Source of the DNA: Antedon mediterranea
Taxonomy: Eukaryota > Echinodermata > Crinoidea > Comatulida > Antedonidae
Length of the DNA stretch: 64,000 nt
Assembly (NCBI RefSeq): GCF_964355755.1
Contig: NC_092673.1
Span: 1,061,001 to 1,125,000, forward strand
Direction of reading: 5' to 3'
Of the stretch, positions 1 to 14,200 are shown piece after piece. The notes below the pieces were generated by a model. It was not told the DNA's origin and made no database searches. It saw nothing but the letters and a program-made list of their open reading frames with translations. Positions within the stretch are counted from its first letter, which is position 1, and every line of letters starts with the position of its first letter. A program made the position numbers and the translations under genes.

Positions 1-3000
1 TATCACATTCAAATTCAGTATTAAATTATTCCAGAGACAAAATAAATGAATAGAATGGGTTATTAACTTATAATCGATCAATTGACTCATTAGAATTATT
101 ATTATCAAATTAATAATTTTGTTTTATATACCTTGACGGTAAATTTGCAATTTAAAAAAAAGTTAATTTATTAAAGTAACTTAAATTTGCCCAGGCCACC
201 CACAATATCTAAGCACCGCATTAAAGTGCCGCCTGCTGGACGGAAGCCATTTTATCACACTCAAACTTTATTTCAACACTCGGCTTGAGTCGGTGGGTTG
301 TCGAAAATTAGTAATGCTGTGGAGAGAGGTCAGAAATGTCTACAGTGCACCCAACATAATTGATTATCCCAAAGTTCTAAAACGAAGAACTTCAATTTCT
401 TTTGTTTTATGTAAGAAAAATTTATGTTTATCTATTTATCGTCGATCGTTATTCTTCTAATAACGATAATGAAAGATGCTGAATTATTGTAGTGAAGTGT
501 CTATTCCAGTGACATCTTTGTTTCTGCCTAATTGTCAATTGTCAATAGGTACACAATAAAGTGTACCGTACACCAAAATCTATTTTATAAATATGAATTG
601 TCCTAAACCCTTTCATTTATTCCGACATTGCTACTCAAATAGCACTTGATATGACTATTAACGCCATAATTGTTGTTTTATAGACATTAAGATGAACATT
701 CTTTGTCGAACTTGACGGATTGGCGACGAAGCGTTACTTAATTTTATTAAGTGTTGACATTGTACCCAAAATTGTCTAAGCGATTGTGTATTTGTTCTTT
801 TCATAATGTTTAACTCTTCCCATCGTCACTGTTGTCTACTAGCCACAGTGCAGCCTCCGGGGACCTGTTTTACCAATTTGGGGACGTCGGGTCTACGCGT
901 ACTTGAAAAGTAGACGAACTTATTTAAAAGAGGCAAATATACAGTTCGGAGAAGAAAAACTTTATTAGTTGTGTATCAACTTATCCGTATTGTACATACT
1001 AAGCAAACATGCTTAGATTCCAATTACATATTTTTTCTTCCATAGACTGGTTGTTTGTATAAAATTTAATGAACTATTAAGGCTCTTATGACTGTAAATT
1101 TTCGTATAAGTTTGTTCAACTTTCTTTGTCGTAAACTTGGAAGTTGTCTTGCCGTATTATTTTACCCGTGCAGATTAATTTGTGTGTGTATGATGACTTT
1201 CAATTTTGTGTGCAAAGTAAAAATGGGAAAACAGGATGGAAAGAATAAAAGAAGACGAAGAATAAAAAGCTACGGTAGCGTAAGAAGTACAAATTGAAAC
1301 TTGTCACAAACCACATTTCTTTGTATGGTGATGTAAGTTAATCCAGGTTGACAACAGTAGGTGAAATGAGAAACGAAATAAAACACAAAAAATGAGAAAG
1401 TGAGGTGTAGAGACTATACGTATTCACATGGGCCTTATGTCACATACTAAGGACTTGGTTTAATCAAATTGAGAAACGTCTTCCAATGGCATTAATAACA
1501 ATAATTTAACAATAATTTTTGTTGTATAATACGTGTTGTATTTCAGTTATTGATTGGTTTAATTTGACAGGATTGGATCAAGCTGTTTAGGCACTGTCCA
1601 CATACCTTGTTCAAAGTGTCCATTCACCGCCAGCTGTGATTAAACAGTGTTCTTTACTAATCAGCGTTAGGCCTACATATTGCCTTCTATACATCGAAAG
1701 AATGTCGAGGAGGCCCGGTACACAAAAAAATAACTAGGCCTACAATCGTTAAATCAACCGGCATAATGTTGACCTACAACACCTTAACAATGTTATTCTT
1801 GCTGACTCGGGTGTCTAAAGGTAAAGAGATTGGGCTTAACAGGTATTTAGGCCGTTTACTTTAAGCATACAAACTTAAACATCTTGTGGTTGTTGGTCTT
1901 TTGTAAACTTTGTCCACTGGCTCTTAGCTTGTGTATTATTCCAGCAGATTTTATTGGCAAATAAAGAGAAATAAAAGACTTAAACTGTACAGGGTTTAAT
2001 TTACCTTACAAGTCTTTGATCTAGGCCGATAATTGCTTCAAGAATTTGCCAGGAGAGTTTCCACCAGCTACAACAATCGTGTTGAATTCAGGGCACCTCG
2101 AAGAAGCGAGCAAAGTATTAATAATCATGCAAGTAGTGTATCATATTACACCTGCGTAGTGGGCTACGTATTTTACTATTGAAATGTAACAATACAATCT
2201 GCTGTTTTCACTGTTTTAATAATACTCATAGCTATAAACATTCCATTTACTTCTAATCCGATATGATATAGTGCATATGGGTTAACGACCAAGCATGTTG
2301 ATCCGATATAAGTTGTCGATGTATTATATAATAATTAATAAAACTGTGATATAAGGCCTCTCATCTTCTAATACTAGCAGATCCCGACTCCCCCCACCCC
2401 CCCCCCCCTCCACCTATCAACTAATACGACAGGATAATAACTCATTGTAATATACACACTAAATTTACGTAAATATTTCTTTTAACCCAAACCCCAAAAC
2501 ATACCAAAGTGTAATTAGTTTTTTCCAATTATTTCAAACATTAAAGTTGGTTTGCGGTACACCACGTGTTTCCAAAAAGGAAGTAAAGTTAGAGAATGAC
2601 GTATTCAAATTGTGTTCTAAACACTTGAGTTACAATACAAAGGTAAACGCGTTACGATATGACGCAATCAGATGATAACTGATACGCACATTGAATATGA
2701 GAAGAGAACAAACCACTTTGTTGAACGCAAAGTATCAATTTGCGTCATTGTGTTCACTCCTGTGTATTGTATAACTTTATATTCTTAAGAATATACTAAT
2801 TGTTCTCTGACGGACGGAGATGTTTATCATTCTCTTGCAGTCACGCAGTAGAGTTTCCATACAAATTGCTTTTTACCTGTTTTACAATAGGCCTGTGTAC
2901 AATCCCGCCTACAATCTTAGTAATTGTTAATACCACGAGGATTTTACTTCGAACACAGCCTGTCTTCAGATGAAAGAGTGTACAATTTGTAAAACGTTTC

Positions 3001-5097
3001 TTGTACAGTACGGTAGGCCTACTTAGTTTGCAATAGAATGATTAAAACATGTTTTAACAATGCAGTAGCAAACAATAGGCCTACAGCAGCAGTGTGTTAG
3101 TTCAGATATCCTAAATAGACATTCACAGAAAATGAAATGAGGGAAAATATTATGTTTAACTGTCGCCCCCTCCCACTTAATAGTGCTTCAATCTGCCGCT
3201 GTGTTTTAACGACATTTTACGCTCGAGTTCATCGTTGACCTTATCAAACACTCCATTAGCGTAATTTACTGCAGTATTAAGTACAAAACAAACAATGTGA
3301 TAACCTCATTAACACGTCATTATCATGTGTACACACATGGCATCATGACGCCATAATCAATAATGTATAATTAACTGTCATTTTCTGATTTCGTTTGTTA
3401 GTGAATTCAAACTCGTCGCTCAGACTGACACTTTCAGTAAGTGTATTCATACATTGACATCAGAAATACCACGCTATTTGACAAAACGCTGGGTCCTTTT
3501 TCATTCACAATTACAGTATTTTAAAATAGTAGAAATATACCATCATAACTGTAGGCCTACTACATTTTATAATGTATAGGTATGGTTGAATCTGACAATA
3601 ATTTACATGATTGTACAGCATATTTCAATCTCATTTATAGGCCTACTGTCGCGTTGCATCGATGATACGATATACTTTTTTTCTTACATTGAGCTACTTT
3701 TACTCTTGTCATCAAGACCTTTCAGATCCGCCGGAAACAATTAATTTTCGTGACCTGTTAGGTCACACCATTCCTTTCATCGGATAAATGTGGGTGGGGG
3801 CTTTGAATGACTTTGGTCTATCAAGTAATAATCAGAAAACATAATACAGTAGTAGTAGTAATCATTCTTGTCCGTAATGGACAATTTTCTTTCTAGGCAG
3901 TAAGAAGTAGAAGAGTGTTCTTGTGTTATGCTCACATTCTTTCGTCAATTTCATTTTGATCTACTGTTCCCATTTTCTTCGACCTTTATGTCCATCAATA
4001 TTATTTGTTGTTCTTCTGACTTTAGCTTCACTTAATTATGCATCTAAGTGAATCTTGACAAACCTGGATTATGACACACCACATTTTATTATACGGATCA
4101 AGCTTTGAGTGAATCATCCAAGAAAGAACCGTGTAAATACGCATTACCGCTCCGAACACCTTAATAGCTATTAATCGAAGAAAGTAACCGTACCGCTAGT
4201 AAATAGCCTATCCTACAAATCCTTACAAGTTATTAAGCGCTATAATAGATATGATTTATTGTGTAGAGATGCTATACCTGTCAAAAAGAACCACTCGGGA
4301 ACGTTTGAATGAGGTGTTTAAACATCATCGACTTCCGACTTTCTCTAAAAACTAATTATATTTATAATGAGCCGCTTAAGTTATTACAGATAATATAATA
4401 TAAATTTATTAATAGTTCATGGAAGCAATGTTTAAAAACCAATAAGTTATTTGTCAATGGGAATGAAGATGTAAGGAATATACATATAAAAAACGGTGTG
4501 ACAGTTTTTTATTCAAAAATTCAATTTAGTGAAATTAAAGATTTTATCCAAACATTAGAAAATCTATTACCAGCATATTTTTATTATGGAAAATATGTTC
4601 ATTTCTCTTTTGATTTTTCTTGCTCCCTTTGGGAGTTCTGCATTTATGTTTATTTTACAACTTTGACGAAATTGGCGTTCCATAAGACCTACTGTATTTT
4701 ATTTTGAAGAAAAGTACACTGGCTATAGACAACATGCATATCTTCTTTTTCTCATTGTGAAATAAACAAATATTGATAATATTGTGATTCCGGATCTATA
4801 TTCAGATATTTTTTTGTATTAACCTTTAAAAATCAAGCTTCATAAACAAATATTTTGATAACAGAAAGAAAAACAAAAACAATTGCTACATTAGAAACGA
4901 TTGAAATTAAAAAGCCGGGGAATTCCCGTATAATATTATGGTTTTGTTGAAATTAGTTAACCGTGTTGAATTTAGTTGATACGCACGTATATGTCGTCAT
5001 CAATGCGTTTAATGATTAACAGTTAGAAATCGAATCCGAAAACATAATGTGATATTGAATTATATAGTTTTATGCAAATTGAGTGACTGAACAGGTA
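1..5097. other. No gene seen; FGF downstream flank
   Basis: AT-rich sequence with a C-rich run at 2390-2412 and scattered TAGGCCTA words. Slightly G+C-richer patches at 190-300 and 850-900 show no open frame or paired splice sites. Confidence 0.6.
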
Positions 5098-5264
5098 GAA
5101 TCTAACACACTATCAAACTTTATGTGACAAAAAATGTGATGTGCCCATAAATGGACATGATGATGTCATATCACTACCATATTTGAGCATATCACTACCA
5201 TATTTGGGCACATCACACATTTTTTGTCAAACTAGTTAAATGAGTGAATGTAGACAGAGGTTTA
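5098..5264. mobile_element. Palindromic element, family P2 (CTCTGTCTACACTATC)
   Basis: An eroded copy of a 160-180-bp family. Outer CACACTATCAAACTT faces GTAGACAGAGGTTTA; inside are AAAAATGTGATGTGCCCAT and repeats of TATCACTACCATATTTG. There is no coding capacity. Confidence 0.7.
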
Positions 5265-5285
5265 CTGTAGTAATCCACACACTGG

Positions 5286-5619
5286 CCTACCGTACTTAAA
5301 TCATTGTAGGACTACCGTACTTAAATCATTGTAGGACTACCGTACTTAAATCATTGTAGGACTACCGTACTTAAATCATTGTAGGACTACCGTATACTTA
5401 AATCATTGTAGGACTACCGTACTTAAATCATTGTAGGACTACCGTACTTAAATCATTGTAGGACTACCGTATACTTAAATCATTGTAGGACTACCGTACT
5501 TAAATCATTGTAGGACTACCGTATACTTAAATCATTGTAGGACTACCGTACTTAAATCATTGTAGGACTACCGTACTTTAAGCATTGTAGGACTACCGTA
5601 CTTAAATCATTGTAGGACT
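5286..5619. repeat. 25-bp minisatellite, 13 copies
   Basis: Units of the form CTACCGTACTTAAATCATTG plus TAGGA. Ten are 25 bp. Copies 5, 8 and 10 are 27 bp through an extra TA (CCGTATACTT), and copy 12 carries TTTAAGCATT. Near-identity of units points to recent expansion. Confidence 0.95.
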
Positions 5620-5885
5620 TTTTATAAATCGCAAACCGGACACTGGATGAAACTTCATCATATTTTCAAAATAGCAAGCTATATGCCGAGTATACAACCG
5701 CTCAAAACTGAGTTAAAATATAAATTCATATAGGCCGCGCCAATATTGAACTTTTATAGACGAGAGGGGAGACTCACTCCCTTACGTCACTGCAAACTGC
5801 ACCGAATAAAACATATCGGAACGATAACAACAAAAAACACAAGATCAACAAACTGTTACAAAATAGGTATGATTTAAGTTTATTT

Positions 5886-5945
5886 GACGCAATATGAATA
5901 CGTCTGACGCATTATGAATACGTCTGACGCAATATGAATACGTCT
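5886..5945. repeat. 20-bp tandem repeat, three copies
   Basis: Three units of GACGCAATATGAATACGTCT; the middle one has CATTATG. There is no link to a gene. Confidence 0.9.
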
Positions 5946-8282
5946 GACTTCTAACACTGCTTTGACCTTTGACATGATTGCAAGTTCTATGACATTTTAT
6001 ACTGTATTAGTTTATTAATATTACGTAAACACAAGTCCCGACATTTTCACATAAACAGCAGTCTAACATAAGTCAACGTAATGTAACTGCACATTTGACG
6101 GCGATCGCCTTCCATACATGGTTTATTAAGTATAGAACAACTGATTTGTTTTAACTAATGTTATTATATCAAGGTATATAGTATAATTACGTTGGGATAT
6201 TACTCTGTTCATAAAGGTTAAACGATCAAATTCAACTGTTGATAATTTATCAGAAATTAAGATAATAATAGAAAAATAAAATATAGTTTTAAAATAATAA
6301 ATAACAATGGTAGAAATAACAAACGTATTTATAAATAAATATAAAAATAAATAACAATATATCAAAATTATATATTTATTCGTTAACCTTAAACAATGTG
6401 TTTTCTATAGAATATGGGATATAATTAGGATGTGTAGAGAATAGTCACCTCCCAGTCAGACATGTACGAACACTTTTTCTTTGGGATTTTTTTTATCATA
6501 AATTACTGATGGGCCTTAAAGAATAGTTGATTAACCCTCATTACTATAACCATAAACATTACCCTGTAAAAAAGTTTTTACATTTCTGTAAAAAAACTTT
6601 TACAAACCTTTATAATAATTTGTTGTTTAACGATAAGCTTAGAGTTTACACAAGGCCAAAATAGATGCGTTTGACATTTATTTCGAAAAACATACAGGGC
6701 TGATCCAGCATGCATAGCACGAGCGTCACACATGCGTTTATAGGAATCAACGACGCATAACGCGTTAATAAGTATAAACGACGCATAGATACTGTGCTAT
6801 TGTGTGAATCAACATGTGTAAGAGGCATACATGTTTCGAGAAAAACTGTTTGCTGTGATAAGATATCACGTTCAATCCTACAACACAACAATGTGTGAAA
6901 GCCATGTTTTAGTGCAGCAGACCATAATTGGTGAGTTTTGTCACTAATTTAAAAGCGTTTTAAAATCGCCTGTTGATCTTTTTGTGTTTGAACTAGCACC
7001 CCGGAACAAGTTTATTTTCTCCCAGCAGAAGGTTTACTTCTTATGGCTAATGTAATCGTGTCGGTGGCCTAAGGGAATATCATAGAACAATTGGAACATT
7101 GTAGAAGAACAATAAACAGATGTATAACCTAGTATGGTTAATGTAACTATATTATCTCATTACACATATATAATATTATAATATACTACGTCATACGGTA
7201 AGTGTACACTTACATGACGTCATCATTTTACGTTACGTCACACTAGATCATGTAACAAATTCATAACGTGTACGCATTGATCACGAATAATATGTAATAC
7301 TTTTTCCGGTATTCTACAGTTTTGTTGTTTCAATTTACAATATAAGAAATACAACAGTATCTCCGTAACCTTTCAGGGGTCATTTACAAAGAAAGGTTTG
7401 AATTACATAACTTTGAATAAATACAAAAATATTTTCTATCTCAATCAATATCTGCTCCATCTTGCCCAGTACTAATAAATATCAACACTGTACAAGATTA
7501 CTTCTTCCAGTTGGTCGTAATTGTTATGTTTTTGGATATACATATTTATCAATATTGAACCACTGTAGTAACGTGTAGTGAGTGATGCTTAACTCCTCCG
7601 CTTATAGCAGCATTCGATAACTTATTTCACTTTCTTGGATAATACATAACATACGTCGGATAACTCCTGAGTCGTTTATTAATATAACTTTTGATATAAA
7701 TCGCTGAAGAAACGGTATTTATACCGTATTTTCGAGAATGATAGTACTATACAATAGCATGTACGGGTGGATGTTGATTGTTGCCAACTCATAGTGTCTT
7801 AACGTCATGAATAAACTCAAATCACTCGAGACAAGTTCTGATTGGAATCCGTCATCGAATTTCTACCACGTTTTAGTGTCAATTGTGGCATCCCAATGAG
7901 ATGGGTGTATATTTATGCTAGAACGCATTGCACACACATGAAGTTGTTGATAAACGCATAGTTGACGCGTTCCATTACCATTAGTCCTCGATTTCCCTGT
8001 TGGTAATGTGCCTAATTGGTATATTATTAGAGCGTTTTGTTTTCCCTCAGATCCTTACGTTCAATTACGTCAACAAGTGTTTTTGCGTGAACGTTATCAA
8101 CGGTTTGCATTACGTTTTAGTGAGCTGGTATACGTCTTCCCTCTCCTGAATTCCACCTTACAATAAATAGTTCTTCTTGGAAGTCGAAATAATTTATAAT
8201 ATAACTTACTCATTTCATATAAAAATTACATCGATTTATACAATAGAATATATGTTGCGTCTCACTGTCTAGTTAATGTTTT
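5946..8282. other. FGF 3' flank, no gene seen
   Basis: It should contain the 3' untranslated region of the FGF gene next to 8283, but no clear poly(A) signal could be fixed. The short ORFs look like chance. Confidence 0.5.
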
Positions 8283-11200
8283 TCACCTTTTATTTGATAT
8301 CACATCTTTTAAAAATATAGTTTTTTTAGGATCTACCCTTGTGTTGTTTGCTCGTCTGGGATATCCATCTCTTGAAAATAACAATTTCCACGTAAGTTTA
8401 TCTACAGGGCTATACGTAGTATATAGATCCACCATTTCTTCTTTGTAAAAACAATAATACTTTTTTCTGTCTCTTTTTGGCGACATCTGCAAAATATAAA
8501 AAAATTATCATTATTTATAAATATATCACACATTTTTTAGAAAAACAACAAAAGCTTAATTGCAATTAAACAAAATTCATGTCTGACGTCATGTGTCACG
8601 ATTTTGGAATAATTTGCATACAGGTAGTCACATGCTGGATGTGTGTGATGGGGAATGCGGCCATAGCACGTCAGTAAAGTTACGGCGTTAAGATTGCATC
8701 CTTAAATAAAGGCGATAATTATTTTATGTGATTCTTTTTGTTTATGTGTGTGTACTGTATATATCTCAATTTTCCTCCTGTATTGATTGAAATTGAAATA
8801 CAAACTTACCATTGCGACCATTTTGCCGTTTTTTCGATGAATGCAAAGATATAATTTACTTTTTTCGCCCATTATTGTAATTCCTTCTTTTCTAAAATCT
8901 GTTATTATCACAGCTGTAAGATAAAACAAAAATAATATTTAAAATAAAACCATTCATTAATAAATAAATTCGCAATTAACAGAATAGGTTTGGTTCTCAC
9001 TTAGGCGCAACGCAATGGCGTACGCGCGCAACGCGGTGAATTGACTAATCACAACGACAGTTTGGATGGTCCATCGCGCTTTATAGTGGAAACCAAACGT
9101 AAAAGATAATTCTATAATTTAACTTAGGCCTAGACAATATGCATTTAGTATAGCAATAGTAATCCAGGCAATATTGAACTTTTGGCTTTTAGTTTACAGC
9201 TTCGAAACTAGGTCCCATAATAGTACACTAGAAATATGATTTTGAATATTCCGTGAGAGACGTTGGATTTCTCAAACAAGTGGAATAATAGGCGAGCATA
9301 TAGGAGTGTTTGCTCAAATTCAATGCACCATGTTGTTGTACCAAGGTTTCCTTGAACTTTCGAATAAGCTGATCATCGTAGCATTAATAACTAGCCCTGC
9401 TGTAAATATAAAATATACACACTAAAATCCCCGCCCTGGGCCACCTTTAATACAAGCATCAACAACGCTTTGCAACAATTAAAGAAAATACCAAACCTAA
9501 AGGAAATTACAAAGTTATTCATCCACATACTACTCTGCTAATAGTGCCAAATATTCTTTTGCCCGATTGCTATAAAGCTATAACGATCTGATTTCTACTG
9601 ATAATTATATAATTTTCCTATTAATAATATTAGATAAAAGGACAGATCGATTGTAGATAAGTGTTGGAGTTTTGTTATTATGTTGTAATTGTATCCACTG
9701 ATTGAGGAGGGCAAAATAACTTGGTGAATACCTGTTGGTGGATAAAGCCATAAGCCTGATTTACACGAAATACTCGTACAACCTTTATAGGCATGTACCT
9801 TTTTACAAGAGGCTGTGATAAACACACATTTAGGCCTATAACAGGCTAAATGAAGTTTTTAAAAAAATGATTTACAAATACAAACTTTGATTTGAAAGAT
9901 GACAATTAGAATTGTGAGAAGAGTTAGAATGAACGATGGAATGATAAGGGCACGAAAACTGTAAGGTTAAGAGCCTTTTCACACACAATTCAATTAAGTA
10001 GATGTAGGCCTATCTGAGAAACTTTGGTTGCACTTTTTATTCCATTAGGCAATTTAACTCTTTCAGACAATAATTTGATTTCAAACATGGATTACAAACA
10101 GTATACAGAAAATGGGCATCATTACGCTATTGCACTGTAACAGTGTATCACTACATGCTAATTTGGTTTTACAAGAGTCAAAGCGTGTAATATCAGGGCA
10201 TAGCATTGTTAACAGCTGCATATTATGTTTACTTGTTGAATCTGAAGAAAAACGATAATTGTTGTAAATCTGTGTTTCTTGCGTTGTTCAATGATATTTA
10301 CACGACTGGGTCTGAGGTCACCCTCATTGTGTGTTCATCGCTTATCGGTTAATTAGGACGTTGTAGCGTTATGAATTTCATCCATGACGTATTACGTTGG
10401 GAGGGATCCATTTTCGGCTCATTAGTCCCCCCTCAAACTTGATTGACCGTGTGGAAAACATATCTGCAAATAACCAATAAAATGACAAAACAAATGAGGC
10501 GTTGATTCCGATTGTTGGCCATTTCAAGGTATCGATAGTATTATAAATAACACGCGGTTGAATAGAAATTCATTAGACGAACTTAACCGAGGCTCAGTAT
10601 TAAATTAAATAACACTTTGCTTGTTGAAACAGCGGTCAGCTGCGCGCGTACGTGAGCTAAGCTAAAGCGTGGTTCTCACTAGCGACGCAACACAAGGACG
10701 TAACGCAACGCAAGTGAATTGACCAATCACAAGCGATGGCTTATTCGCTTGTGATTGCTAACTGTCTATAACTTCGCTTGTCATTGGTTAAAAAGCTTGC
10801 GTTGCGTTTACGTCTTTGCCTTACATTCTAGTGGGAACCAAGCTTAAGTTCGGTATGTTGCGCGTAACGGTATATATTATATAATATTGCTACAATAAAG
10901 GTGTATTCACACAATTATCGGTATTAACACTGCAAAAAGACGCAAAGTTTCACGCGCGCTTGTATATCCGAATGTGAACGCAAATAATCAAAGATCATCG
11001 TAAACTAAAAGCAGGAAATAGAAAACAAATGTTATCAATTTATTTATCAATTTGCTGTGAGCCATTTATAACTGAAACATTTTTCCGCTTACTGGCTAAT
11101 TGTGGGTAATTACCTGGATTAAGGCATTGATCAGGGTGTTTAGTGTGTCAGCTTGTTATATCAAATAACTTTCATTTAGGCCTACAATATTGTAATCGTA

Positions 11201-14200
11201 ATTAGGTATGCCTAATTATTGATTGATTTCTTGTTTAAGATTTTACACTTCAATCTCATTGTACACAGAAATGATCCTTGATAAATATTACATTTTCATT
11301 TAAATGTTATATTAAACTAACTTTCGATAATGATGTTATACATTTTGTTGTAGTATGTTTTGTATAATGTTGCACAAAATGGCTAAATGTCAGTGACTGG
11401 CGAACTAACTGGTCTTTACCCAATGTGAAAAATATCCAATAAGTAGGCCTAAGTTACCAACATCTTGACACATGCCTACAGAGCAGACCTATACGAATCA
11501 GTGACTAATATCCGTGTCGAAATTCATTTAAAATGAGTCAGTCAGAATTAAAAAATGATGATAATTTCTTTATATAATTATCGGACATTTGTCGAATTTG
11601 TTGGTTCTTAGTTTTTTAACAATTTTTTAAAATAATTAGGCCGAATAATAAAATGTTACTGCATAAATGTCATATGACATATCCAAAGGTGCTACTTTCG
11701 TAACGTAATATCACCCGTCCTAAACACCCAGTGGATATCGTGACCACTCATCATAACCACCAAATGGTCCCATCGGAACCACCAAATTGTCCCTCCACCA
11801 AATTAACTCCCGAAGGCGGCCTAAAATGACTCGTATTGCATGCATTGTTTGTAAAGTTCTTTACACTTAAAGCTGTTTTACTTCATACTAAATAACGTAA
11901 TTTGTGGAATCCGTTTGCTTAATTTAGTGAAATTTAGTCATCGTGTAATGAATATACTTACACTGCATCGTCATTCGTGTACAAATAAAACATTGTGTGT
12001 ATATGGACATAACATTTATACCCCTCCCTGATTGTTTGTGGTTTAAACACTCTTAAACTCCGTCATCTTGCAGTTGGCATAATATTTAGTTGTCGGTATG
12101 TGGTTGATGTAGTTTTAGTGTTGTTATGTTAGGCCAACAAACCCTGGGGCCTAAAGTCCTTTAAACATGATTGAAGATCGACCTTTCAACAATCTCTTAC
12201 AACAGATTCTGAATCATCGGCGGCTTAGAAGTTCAGCTAGTCATAACAGACAGCAGAGAATGAGAAATTAGATATTGTGCGATCGCGTCGTTTGTATGCG
12301 TTTGTGTGCGTTTGAAATAAATAAGAAACGCGTAAACTTGTATTTCTTTCATCTTTGCGATGTGTAGATTCTTAACTATTAGTAATTACCAGTCTGTTTA
12401 ATATATCGACATCCAGTTGATGGGTAATTTAGTTTGTGTTAACCAATTGTTGAAATACCTTTGTAAAATCGAGTACCCAAATTAAGTACGCATTTGAAAA
12501 CAAAACTTCAAACTTTAAACAGTTTTGTTTGCACTTTATCCGCTGTTGTATTTTAATGATAAATCGATTTAGCTGAATGAAACTGACTAAGTAGATGTAC
12601 TCTGAGCGTAAGGCATTATTTGCTTGTTGGGTTGATCTGTAAGCCTTTGCTTTGTGGAGAGGGCTTGCTAGGTTTCTATTCGAACCGACATGCATTGTGC
12701 CGAGACATTGAAGGTATTAGATGCGGTAAGAACTATTGTATATTAACTTCATTAGAAGTTTATTGCTGTTGCAACGGGTCAACACTTTCCTCATCACAAT
12801 ACAAACATTGCTTAGAAATCCACTCAGCTCGTAATAAGTGGACAGCTTTGTTTTGCCATTGTAGAAATAACACGGGTGAAGCCTATGATCACGGAGGAAT
12901 GATTAGATCGTCTATTCCCACGGAATGATTAGATCGTCTATTCCTACGGAATAATTGGATCGTCTATCCCCACCCATCAACTCCTCCTTCATACTCAAAA
13001 CAAATTAAAACATCGATATACAAAAGTTATTTTATACTTTTTATCCAGGGTGTGTTTTATAAAAGAAGCCTTGTATATATAAACGAAGGCCAACGCTTAT
13101 TATGAATATTACCAACTCAGTATATCCGCGTATTACTGTTAATTAGTTGCGATTTTTTCTTTATAAAAAAGACTTTTAAGTTCTTTAGTTATTCATTCGT
13201 TTTAATATAAACGCATTAAACCGTAAGTGGGAGTTAAACAGATCCGAGGCCGCGATGAGGGACGACAAGTGAGCGATACATTTAACAAGTCTTGATATTG
13301 ATAATTAGTCATGATACCAACACAAAATTTACGCGCGCACGTACAAGAGCTGTACCATCATCTGTATATAAACGCGTGCGGTTTTTCTTAGTCAAAATTA
13401 CGAGTTCTTTCCGTATTTTATATAGGGATTCTGTATTTAGAGGTCAATTTTCCATTGAAATATAAGGTGACCTATAATAATACAGATGTATTTAAAAAGT
13501 TCACTGTCATTTATTTACAGTTCTAGACTTGGTACGGCATTCATTCAATATACCTTCTATAGGACTCTGCTGCAGCATCATATTTTGAGGTCAACAAACG
13601 CCGCGGGCGGCATATATCAATGTACTTATAAACATTTACTTTTGAGAAAATATATTGTTATACGGCATAGTTGAGTTTTCCACATGCCATAGTTTGTAAA
13701 CAATATACTATAATAATTGTGTCAATTCCAGACTTATTCCTATAAATAAGTCCCAATATAAGTACGATACACCTAATCAAACACGTGGTACAGTCCCCTG
13801 ACTGTGTCTGGAGAAGGAAATCAGTAACTAAAAATTCAAATTACCTAAAAAATGGAGAGGGTAAGAAAACATACAATATAAACAAAGCAATTCTTAGATA
13901 CTGCAATACTTAGATAGTTACGTTCGTTATTGTTAAGTGAAGCTTATCAAATTAGTCTTCCATTTTTTAAGTAAAGGTAATTATTTAAAGATTGAATCTA
14001 AATATTTGTTTACCGATCTTGTCCGGTACGGTAGTCTTGGAATTTTCTGGCTGTTTTACTTCTCGTTTTGATTTAGCTTTTCGCTTTTATTTTGTATCTC
14101 CATTGAGATCCAGCCACTGATACCCACAGCATTGTCATTTTTTCAGTAATTTGCCTTTGGATTTATATAAACAAATCAGGCAAAGAACATTAATTCTAAA

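Noticed and set aside
5286-5619. CRISPR-like regular repeats
   Set aside because: Units are directly adjacent with no unique spacers, so this is a minisatellite in eukaryotic DNA.
12620-12928. 102-codon plus-strand ORF in FGF intron 3
   Set aside because: No recognisable motif, no splice context, ends in a tandem repeat, and lies inside the intron of a well-supported gene on the other strand.
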